Assembly: GCA_022729255.1 (NCBI GenBank)
Contig: JALDAG010000005.1
Coordinates: 1-38,324, forward strand
DNA from: Candidatus Nanohalarchaeota archaeon
GTDB lineage: Archaea > Nanohalarchaeota > Nanosalinia > Nanosalinales > Nanoanaerosalinaceae
Length of the DNA stretch: 38,324 nt
Direction: 5' to 3'
Shown: piece after piece, positions 32,309-38,324 of the stretch
Layout of the letters: each line of letters begins with the position of its first letter
Position numbering within the stretch: position 1 is the stretch's first letter
Program-made: the position numbers and the translations under genes
The notes under the pieces: model-generated
Seen by the model: only the letters and a program-made list of their open reading frames with translations
Database searches by the model: none
Told to the model about the DNA's origin: nothing

Positions 32309-33187
32309 TCATACCAGGAACAGGAAAAGCAGATCTCCAACCGTAACGCTCAAAATTATGGCTACAGGAAAAGCAGGGACAAACATCACCCCTGACCTTA
32401 TATTCACAGTTTCAACTGATTCTCTGATTTCTTCAACGTTTTCCTCTGACAACCCAACGATCCTGTCAGAGCTTATTGTTTCTTCTCCAATTTTTACATC
32501 CTCGGCAAGCACATCTCCTACAGATAATTCTTCCACATCTACTTTCTTGGTCATGCCCACGTTTTCCACGACTTTGAGAAACCTGTAAATTAGCAGCATG
32601 CCGAGTAAAAAAGGTCCTGAAACGGATATGTACGTCAATGAATTATTTAAAAACTGATCGGGCACTAAAATCCTTGAAAAACCGATTATAACTACACAGT
32701 AAACTATAAAAATCGCTAAAACGGTTTTCCAATAGTTTTTTATGTCTCTAAAGTATTCCTCTACAACACTTTTATCGCTCAGACCCTTAAAAAGGGCGAA
32801 AAGAAGTGTGTAGACAGCTCCTATGATAAATATGTTCATCAGGAGTGTCAGTGCGAACGGCCATGTGGCCAGCGATAATGGAGAAAAAACCTCTGGCAGG
32901 ACCGGCATCGCGAATCCTACAGCACCCATAACAAATGCATCGGCTCCTCCCCATACACCTGTCAAGAAGAACAACCATCCAAGCGCAAAAAAAGATGTCC
33001 CGACCACTATGGAGGCTAAAAAGTACATGAATTCTCCTGTGAACTGCCACATCGCTAGGTTCACTAATAGACCGGAAACAGCAGTGATTATCGAAACATA
33101 GTCCGGTACCTCGGTGGTTTTTAAATCCCAGACAGCTGCTATGGTGCTTCCAACTATTGCTATCGAAAATCCTAAGTAACCGAGCAT
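32309..33187 (-). CDS. Archaeal prepilin (class III signal) peptidase, A24 type
   Basis: A 292-residue membrane aspartic protease that cleaves pilin and archaellin signal peptides. AAVWDLKTTEVPDYVS near the N-terminus (Asp about 21) and GVWGGADAF (Asp about 83, GxxD/GxHyD-type motif) supply the two catalytic aspartates of the FlaK/PibD/EppA family. Six or more membrane spans are visible. A cytoplasmic-looking insert of about 70 residues (VDVEELSVGDVLAEDVKIGEETISSDRIVGL), before the final span, is also found in archaeal A24 proteins. ATG 33187 is preferred over GTG 33190. It lies between the two pilus loci, so it is the obvious processing enzyme for all class III proteins here. Confidence 0.9.
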   Translation of the reverse strand: MLGYLGFSIAIVGSTIAAVWDLKTTEVPDYVSIITAVSGLLVNLAMWQFTGEFMYFLASIVVGTSFFALGWLFFLTGVWGGADAFVMGAVGFAMPVLPEVFSPLSLATWPFALTLLMNIFIIGAVYTLLFALFKGLSDKSVVEEYFRDIKNYWKTVLAIFIVYCVVIIGFSRILVPDQFLNNSLTYISVSGPFLLGMLLIYRFLKVVENVGMTKKVDVEELSVGDVLAEDVKIGEETISSDRIVGLSEENVEEIRESVETVNIRSGVMFVPAFPVAIILSVTVGDLLFLFLV

Positions 33188-33344
33188 CACTTTATGATAT
33201 GATGATCTTTAAAATAAAAGCGTATCTATCGAAACCCTTTTTTTTTAGAAAAGTAATGGGGTCTTTCCCCCAAACAACTATTAAATCATGAGAACGAAAA
33301 CTTTTCTATAAACCACCCTTAAGACACATGCCGATGGAATAAAA

Positions 33345-34013
33345 ATGGAATGGACAGAAAAGATTATATCCACCGATATAGACGAACTACTGAAATACAT
33401 TCTTGAAAAAGGTTCTTCAACGGTTCCAGAGATAGCTGAAGAACTTGGCGTTCCTGAAAAAACTGTCAAGACCTGGGTTGGAGCTCTTGAAGATGATAAA
33501 ATCGTGGAAAAACATTACTCAGCTAAGAGAGGTACCGTGATAAAACCTAGACCCGAGAACATGAAGAAGGACAGGGAAAAAATCAAGGACAAAGCCAAGG
33601 ATGAGATAAGAAAAGTTAAAGAAGACATGGAAGATGTCGAAGAACTTGAACAGGTTAAAGAACATCTTAAGAAGTTAGAAAAGATTTTCGTGCATGAACA
33701 AGAGGCTTTAGAAGATCTCAGAAAAGTTTTGAACAAGATCAAGGAGGATGAGAAAAAGATAGAGATAGAACTGGAAGACGACCATGGTGAAGCAGCTCTA
33801 AGCATCCTGGAAACCATCGACAGGGATATAGGAACAGAAGAGAAAATAATTGAGGAGAAGAAAAAGTTCGAGGAAAGAAGAATTAATATAGAAAATTACA
33901 TCAAAACTATCGATAGGATAGAGGAATTGATAGCGAAGGAGAAAAACGAAAAAGATGATGATCATGGGAAGAAGGGTCTGAAGGAAAAAATCAAAAACTT
34001 ATTCAACAAGTGA
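33345..34013 (+). CDS. Winged-helix plus coiled-coil protein, first gene of pilus locus B
   Basis: 222 residues, cytoplasmic. Residues about 10-68 form a winged-helix DNA-binding fold: ELLKYILEKGSSTVPEIAEELGVPEKTVKTWVGALEDDKIVEKHY contains helix 2, turn and recognition helix, followed by a basic wing (SAKRGTVIKP). The rest (70-222) is a long, highly charged helix with Glu/Lys heptads, a coiled coil ending in a basic tail (KKGLKEKIKNLFNK). A TATA-like element (CTATAAACC near 33308) lies about 35 bases upstream. It precedes the ATPase by 19 bases. Similar HTH-coil proteins lead archaeal pilus operons. It may regulate the locus or act as an assembly factor. Confidence 0.8.
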   Translation: MEWTEKIISTDIDELLKYILEKGSSTVPEIAEELGVPEKTVKTWVGALEDDKIVEKHYSAKRGTVIKPRPENMKKDREKIKDKAKDEIRKVKEDMEDVEELEQVKEHLKKLEKIFVHEQEALEDLRKVLNKIKEDEKKIEIELEDDHGEAALSILETIDRDIGTEEKIIEEKKKFEERRINIENYIKTIDRIEELIAKEKNEKDDDHGKKGLKEKIKNLFNK

Positions 34014-34032
34014 TGAGAAAATGCTGGTATAG

Positions 34033-35535
34033 ATGAAAAAAGAGTACGTGGTCGAGGCGGATAAAGTACCTGCAAAAATAGAGATAACTGATGAGACAGA
34101 TGATTACGTCCCTAGGTACAAGATACACCGTCCCAGGATGGAAAAATCCACTGAAGCATTTCTAAAAGAGGTTAAAAAGGAGTTAATTACCGAGGTTACT
34201 CTTACAGAAGAAGAGTACATAAGTTCTTCCAAGCTTGAGGAGGTCAAACAGAAGTTCAGGGATAAAGCGAACAGCATCATAGAAGAAAATCTTCCCTCGA
34301 TAGGCGAAAGATCGAAGCAGATACTTGTGGGCAACCTTTTACATGAGATGCTTGGATTAGGAGACCTCGAGATACTTTTAGCCGATGAAAAACTTGAAGA
34401 GATAGTTATCAACAATGCTGAAGAACCCGCATGGACCTACCACAAACAGCATGGCTGGGTTAAAACAGATCTGGAACTTGAGGACGAGGACGAGATAAAG
34501 AACTATTCTTCGATAATAGGTAGGAGGGTCGGCAAACAGATATCTAACTTAAACCCTCTGCTTGACGCTCATCTCCCTTCAGGTGACAGAACAAATGCTA
34601 CTATAACACCTATATCTACTCAGGGAAACACTATAACTATACGAAAATTCGCTAGAGATCCGTGGACCATCACAGACTTTATAGAGAACGGGACTGTTAA
34701 CTCCAAGATTTCGGCTCTTCTCTGGCTTGCCATCCAGTACGAGATGAACGTTCTTGTTTCTGGAGGAACCGGTTCAGGAAAGACATCTCTGCTGGGAGTT
34801 CTACTTCCTTTCATACCTCCAAACCAGAGGATAGTATCTATAGAGGATACAAGAGAGGTTTCGCTTCCCGAGTTCCTTCACTGGGTCCCACTTACAACAA
34901 GAGAACCTAACCCAGAGGGAAAAGGAGGTGTTTCTATGCTTGACCTGCTTGTTAATTCTTTGAGGATGAGACCAGACAGGATAATCGTGGGAGAGATAAG
35001 AAGAGAGAAACAGGCTGAAGTGCTTTTCGAGGCCATGCATACAGGTCACTCAGTTTACTCAACCCTTCACGCTGACACAGCTATGCAGACCATAAGAAGG
35101 CTTAAAAATCCTCCTATAAACGTTCCTAAAACCCTTATAGAAGCTATAGATCTTAACGTGGTCATGTTTCGTGACAGACGTAGGAACATAAGGAGGACTA
35201 TGCAGGTCGCAGAGGTTGTCACAGACCATCTGGGAGATGAAACCCAGATAAAACCTAACATCATTTACAAGTGGCATTCTGACGTTGACAGGATAGAGAA
35301 ACAACGTGATAGTCATGCTCTTTATGAAAAACTTTCCATGCATGCCGGCCTAACGGAGGAAGAGATAGACAAAAGTTTGAAAGCTAGAGAGGACATACTG
35401 AACTGGATGGTCAAAAACAATGTCAACGAGGTTAACACGGTTGGAAAAGTTGTTGCGGAGTTCTACCAGGATGAAGAAAGAGTTATAAATCTAGTTGAAA
35501 ATAATTCGGAGCCTGAAGAGATTTACTCCCTTTGA
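34033..35535 (+). CDS. Type IV pilus assembly ATPase, locus B (FlaI/TadA type)
   Basis: A 500-residue secretion ATPase. Walker A GGTGSGKT is at about 244-251 and the Asp box IEDTREVSLPE around 270-280. Walker B RIIVGEIRREKQ is at about 316-327 and the His box TGHSVYSTLHADT around 337-349. LLDAHLPSGDRTNAT (about 176-190) precedes the core, and the 110 N-terminal residues are charged and helical. It lacks the low-complexity head and acidic tail of the locus A ATPase. Its core sequence is distinct enough that the two are old paralogues rather than a recent copy. It follows the winged-helix gene by 19 bases; an opposite-strand gene separates it from its platform genes. Confidence 0.94.
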   Translation: MKKEYVVEADKVPAKIEITDETDDYVPRYKIHRPRMEKSTEAFLKEVKKELITEVTLTEEEYISSSKLEEVKQKFRDKANSIIEENLPSIGERSKQILVGNLLHEMLGLGDLEILLADEKLEEIVINNAEEPAWTYHKQHGWVKTDLELEDEDEIKNYSSIIGRRVGKQISNLNPLLDAHLPSGDRTNATITPISTQGNTITIRKFARDPWTITDFIENGTVNSKISALLWLAIQYEMNVLVSGGTGSGKTSLLGVLLPFIPPNQRIVSIEDTREVSLPEFLHWVPLTTREPNPEGKGGVSMLDLLVNSLRMRPDRIIVGEIRREKQAEVLFEAMHTGHSVYSTLHADTAMQTIRRLKNPPINVPKTLIEAIDLNVVMFRDRRRNIRRTMQVAEVVTDHLGDETQIKPNIIYKWHSDVDRIEKQRDSHALYEKLSMHAGLTEEEIDKSLKAREDILNWMVKNNVNEVNTVGKVVAEFYQDEERVINLVENNSEPEEIYSL

Positions 35536-35547
35536 TCTAAACCATAT

Positions 35548-35859
35548 CTAATCCTTGAACTCTAGATGGATGTTGTGATCTCCTTCATCGTCAACAAGCT
35601 CGGATATAACATCTTTTAATCCCTCGGAAGCAGCTGATTCTCCTTTGTAATCCTCTATTTTTCCAATTATGTACTTGAATAGAAAAGCTACATCTTCCTT
35701 GTCCACTCCTAATTCCTCGATAGTCTTGTGTATATTTTCCATCCTCTGGTAATGTTTCAGGTCTTTTCTTATCTCCTTCAATGTTTCAAGCTTCTTTTTC
35801 TCGATCTCGAGATGTTTTCTCTTGTAGGGGGACATTTCCTCCATATCTTCTGAACTCAT
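35548..35859 (-). CDS. Small charged helical protein inside pilus locus B
   Basis: 103 residues, no signal peptide and no membrane span. The sequence is a Lys/Glu-rich helix (SPYKRKHLEIEKKKLETLKEIRKDLKHYQRMENIHKTIEELG) followed by an acidic, helical half (DVAFLFKYIIGKIEDYKGESAASEGLKDVISELVDDEGDHNIHLEFKD). I do not recognise it. It lies on the strand opposite to the pilus genes, between ATPase and platform genes, and is divergent from the platform gene. It may be a regulator or an unrelated passenger. Confidence 0.65.
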   Translation of the reverse strand: MSSEDMEEMSPYKRKHLEIEKKKLETLKEIRKDLKHYQRMENIHKTIEELGVDKEDVAFLFKYIIGKIEDYKGESAASEGLKDVISELVDDEGDHNIHLEFKD

Positions 35860-35945
35860 AACGCTATTTTATGGCGAACCAAATAAAACAGTTTCGAATC
35901 TTTTATCAAAACTTTTATTGGACGAAACAACAAACTAATTGTTAG

Positions 35946-36848
35946 ATGGTTGCAGAAAACAGCGGCGTAAAAAACCCTGAGCAAAGAAAGAAAAAGAAGA
36001 GCTTGAGGGAAAAATTTATAGATAGGATTCTACCGATAGCGGAGAGAACTGAGGAATTATTCCCTACTTTGAAAAAAGAGATGGTTCAGGCAGGTATGAA
36101 AGACAGGGACAAGACAAGGTATGTCGCAGAGCAGATGTTTAATGCTTTAACACTTGCCTTTTATTCTGCTGCTGGACTTGTTATCGTGGGTCTTATCTTC
36201 GGGGAGACCGATTTTTATGGATACGCAGCTATTATTTCACCAGTAATACTTATTTTCGGGACATTCACCTTCATAAAAAAACCTAGGGCAGAGGTAAATA
36301 AGCGGATGAGGGATATAGAAAAGGAGCTTCCCTACGCTATGAGACATCTGCTGATAGAAGTAGAAGCGGGCATCCCGCTGTACCAGGCCATGGTATCTAT
36401 CACTGAGGGTTACGGTGCTGTTTCAGAGGAGTTCAAAAAAATCGTTAACGAGATAAATGCAGGGGAAGATGAAGTCAAGGCACTTGAAAACGCTGTCCTG
36501 AGGAACCCGTCTCAAAAGTTCAGGAGAGGTCTCTGGCAGATAATAAACGCTTTGAGATCCGGATCCGATATATCGAATACGCTTTCATCTCTTGTAGACA
36601 ACCTTATACAGCAACAGATACTTCAGGTAGAAAAGTACGGGGAAGAACTGAATCCTTATACCTTGATGTACATGCTCATCGCTATAATAATGCCATCTCT
36701 CGGTGTGACTTTTTTCATGATGCTCTCAACGTTCACGGGTTCAGAGGTCAGCAACAACATGTTTTATGGGGTACTTGTAGGGTTAACGGTTTTCCAGATG
36801 TTTTTCATAAACCTTGTTTCAACAAAAAGACCTAAGGTGAAGACATGA
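35946..36848 (+). CDS. Pilus platform protein 1 of locus B (T2SSF type)
   Basis: A 300-residue T2SSF-family protein. The basic N-terminus precedes two spans (about 65-120). ELPYAMRHLLIEVEAGIPLYQAMVSITEGYG is the family's cytoplasmic helix pair, and FRRGLWQIINALRSGSDISNTLSSLVDNL the second with the SGSD motif. Two closing spans include TLMYMLIAIIMPSLGVTFFMML. A TATA-like element (AACTTTTATTGG) about 30 bases before ATG 35946 gives it its own promoter. Its stop overlaps the start of the second platform gene by 4 bases. Confidence 0.9.
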   Translation: MVAENSGVKNPEQRKKKKSLREKFIDRILPIAERTEELFPTLKKEMVQAGMKDRDKTRYVAEQMFNALTLAFYSAAGLVIVGLIFGETDFYGYAAIISPVILIFGTFTFIKKPRAEVNKRMRDIEKELPYAMRHLLIEVEAGIPLYQAMVSITEGYGAVSEEFKKIVNEINAGEDEVKALENAVLRNPSQKFRRGLWQIINALRSGSDISNTLSSLVDNLIQQQILQVEKYGEELNPYTLMYMLIAIIMPSLGVTFFMMLSTFTGSEVSNNMFYGVLVGLTVFQMFFINLVSTKRPKVKT

Positions 36849-37813
36849 AAAGGGAGAGAGTCGAAAAATTCGTTTATAATGTTTTACCCCAGATTTACAG
36901 GGATAAGATAGAGGAAGAAGCTGAATACGCCAGAGTAGAAAATATCGAGGCGACATGTTTCAACATTTTATCCTCCACTTCTCTGTTACTAGCGTTTTTC
37001 CTACTATTAGCGCCATTTGAAGCCCTTACAAAGGCCATAATAGTGGCTGTCACAGTCCCCATCATAATCAGCCTTCCCTACATACTTGTAAGTCTTTACG
37101 CCAACAACAGGAAAAACGAGGTGGAAAAAACCCTTCCTGTTGCTCTCAATCTTATCAGCTCAAACATGAAGTCGGGTTTGACCGTTGACAAGGCCTTTCT
37201 TCTCTCAGCAAGGGACGAGTTCGGTCCACTTGCTGACGACCTGAAACACACCGCTATGGAGATGTTCGGGGGTAAACCTGTGGGAGAGTCTCTAACTGAA
37301 CTCGCGAAGTCCACAAACTCGGAGCTTTTCAGGCAGACACTTACACTACTGAAAGACGGTATAGAGACGGGTGGAAAAGTTTCGCAACTCCTGGAATCTT
37401 CAGCAAAAGACGTACAAAAATCTTTAAGGTTGAGAGAAGAGATAGCGACCAATGTGAAGATGTACTCGATGTTCATACTTATCGCTTCTATCATAGGCGC
37501 TCCTATACTATTCAGCATATCAGTACACCTCACAGAAGAGACCTCGCAGATGTGGTCCGAGGGAGACATAGATTTTGACGATCTTCCAGCAACAAGAGGA
37601 GGTTTCACACCAGAAGAACCATCGTTTAGACCTGAATTTTTCTCAAATTTCGCCATAGCTGCTATAGCTATTTCAAACATCTCAGCAGCGTTCCTAATCT
37701 CTGTCATAAAAAGAGGTAATATGAAAGAAGGAGTGAAGTATGCTCCAGTATATGCCATAACAGCGGTAGCTGTCTACCTCATTTCAAACCAGATAATACA
37801 GATGCTTCTATGA
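36845..37813 (+). CDS. Pilus platform protein 2 of locus B (T2SSF type)
   Basis: A 322-residue T2SSF-family protein. Spans at about 40-85 are followed by TLPVALNLISSNMKSGLTVDKAFLLSARDEFGPLAD (T2SSF bundle). FRQTLTLLKDGIETGGKVSQLLESSAKDV has the TGG motif, and three or four spans follow to the C-terminus. An outward loop of about 45 acidic residues (EETSQMWSEGDIDFDDLPATRGGF) corresponds in place to the cysteine loop of the locus A protein. The ATG overlaps the upstream stop (ATGA), so translation is coupled. The next gene is a pilin. Confidence 0.9.
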   Translation: MKRERVEKFVYNVLPQIYRDKIEEEAEYARVENIEATCFNILSSTSLLLAFFLLLAPFEALTKAIIVAVTVPIIISLPYILVSLYANNRKNEVEKTLPVALNLISSNMKSGLTVDKAFLLSARDEFGPLADDLKHTAMEMFGGKPVGESLTELAKSTNSELFRQTLTLLKDGIETGGKVSQLLESSAKDVQKSLRLREEIATNVKMYSMFILIASIIGAPILFSISVHLTEETSQMWSEGDIDFDDLPATRGGFTPEEPSFRPEFFSNFAIAAIAISNISAAFLISVIKRGNMKEGVKYAPVYAITAVAVYLISNQIIQMLL

Positions 37814-37825
37814 AAAAGGCGTAAA

Positions 37826-37834
37826 TTTTTATAT
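37826..37834 (+). promoter_or_regulatory. TATA box of the terminal pilin gene
   Basis: TTTTTATAT is centred about 27 bases before ATG 37857, and no ribosome-binding site follows it. The pilin message is therefore probably leaderless and independent of the platform genes, allowing separate high expression. Confidence 0.5.
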
Positions 37835-37856
37835 CGCCTAAATCAAAAAAATAAAC

Positions 37857-38324
37857 ATGGTAGAGATGAAAGAACTGACCAAAGGTAGAAAAGGGCAGTC
37901 CGCCATCGAATACCTGAGCACATACGGCTGGGCTTTGTTAGCCATAGTGATCGTCGGAGCAGTACTGCTCCAGATGGGAATCTTCGACCAGTGTAACAAG
38001 ATGCAGCCAATGTTCACAGGAGAACTCCTGGACATCAACGACTGGGACTTCGTAGGAGAAGATGAAATCTCGATTGAAATCGTTGCTATAGATGACACAG
38101 TGGAAGTAACAGAGATCGAAATAGATTTTGGAGACGAAGAAGTCAATTGGGAAGATACTGAAGGAGTGACCATCAACCAAGGTGAAACCGAAGTAATCAA
38201 TATTGATGATCACGGCCTTGACCCTGGTACATGTGCATCAGGCGACATAGATATCACCTACAACGCAGGAGAAATTGACGGTAGAATAGCAGTAGGTGAC
38301 GGACAGCTACAGGGAAGAGTTCCG
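37857..38324 (+). CDS. Type IV pilin of locus B (cut by window end)
   Basis: 156 codons are visible and the frame is open to the right edge. TKGRKGQSAIEYLSTYGWAL, then LAIVIVGAVLLQMGIF, is a textbook archaeal class III pilin signal: basic patch, KGQ, then SAIEY and the hydrophobic helix, with the common STYGWALL variant. Two early cysteines (DQCNKMQ and GTCASG) may form a disulfide. The mature part is acidic and beta-rich (EISIEIVAIDDTVEVTEIEIDFG). It follows the two platform genes and has its own TATA box. A second ATG three codons on (37866) is a possible alternative start. Probably the major pilin of locus B. Confidence 0.85.
   Translation, partial: MVEMKELTKGRKGQSAIEYLSTYGWALLAIVIVGAVLLQMGIFDQCNKMQPMFTGELLDINDWDFVGEDEISIEIVAIDDTVEVTEIEIDFGDEEVNWEDTEGVTINQGETEVINIDDHGLDPGTCASGDIDITYNAGEIDGRIAVGDGQLQGRVP

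Noticed and set aside
33259..33271. GGGG-TCTTT-CCCC hairpin between the divergent peptidase and winged-helix genes
   Set aside because: The stem has only four base pairs and lies upstream of both genes, so a terminator makes little sense. It may be chance.
1..38324. CRISPR array, transposase or phage gene
   Set aside because: No regularly spaced repeats, inverted-repeat-flanked transposase or phage structural protein was recognised anywhere in the window.

Overview
The window reads as archaeal chromosome. It encodes both replication factor C subunits, a group II chaperonin (thermosome), ribosomal protein L40e, an AK6/Fap7-type kinase, a geranylgeranyl reductase-family flavoprotein, archaeal class III (type IV pilin) signal peptides with a matching prepilin peptidase, and two tRNA genes interrupted just 3' of the anticodon. 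Many genes have a TATA-like box about 25-30 bases before the start codon, which is the spacing of leaderless archaeal mRNAs. DNA is A+T-rich, AUA and AGA/AGG codons are common, and exported proteins are extremely acidic. This, with small compact genes and an intron-bearing tRNA-Ile(UAU), suggests a DPANN-type lineage, perhaps salt-adapted (Nanohaloarchaeota-like). The lineage is inference only.

Layout. 1-1.9 kb: a gene tail, a secreted acidic unknown and a small membrane protein. 2.1-6.5 kb: a same-strand cluster of an AdkA-like kinase, a radical-SAM-like protein with unusual CX8CX2C cysteine spacing, a phosphoribosyltransferase-like protein, a nucleotidyltransferase-OB protein and a Nudix hydrolase. 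6.6-10.3 kb (minus): DUF1295-type membrane enzyme, PLDc_N/SHOCT protein, small membrane ORF, a geranylgeranyl reductase-family gene broken by a one-base frameshift, tRNA-Thr(GGU), rpl40e and AK6-like kinase. 10.4-12.4 kb (plus): two small membrane proteins and a carbamoyltransferase. 12.5-18 kb: rfcS and rfcL, with two acidic surface-protein genes on the other strand between them.

18-30 kb (minus) is one long type IV pilus operon: coiled-coil protein, four small pilin-like proteins, secretion ATPase, two platform proteins, then three larger pilin-signal proteins, the last carrying DUF2341-like and LamG-like domains. The thermosome gene, tRNA-Ile(UAU) and a prepilin peptidase follow. From 33.3 kb to the end (plus) lies a second pilus locus: winged-helix/coiled-coil protein, ATPase, two platform proteins, and a pilin cut by the window edge.

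The main theme is cell-surface filament assembly. Two ATPase plus two-platform-protein machines flank one prepilin peptidase and about ten class III signal substrates. Several substrates are large and probably adhesive. No CRISPR array, transposase or rRNA was seen.
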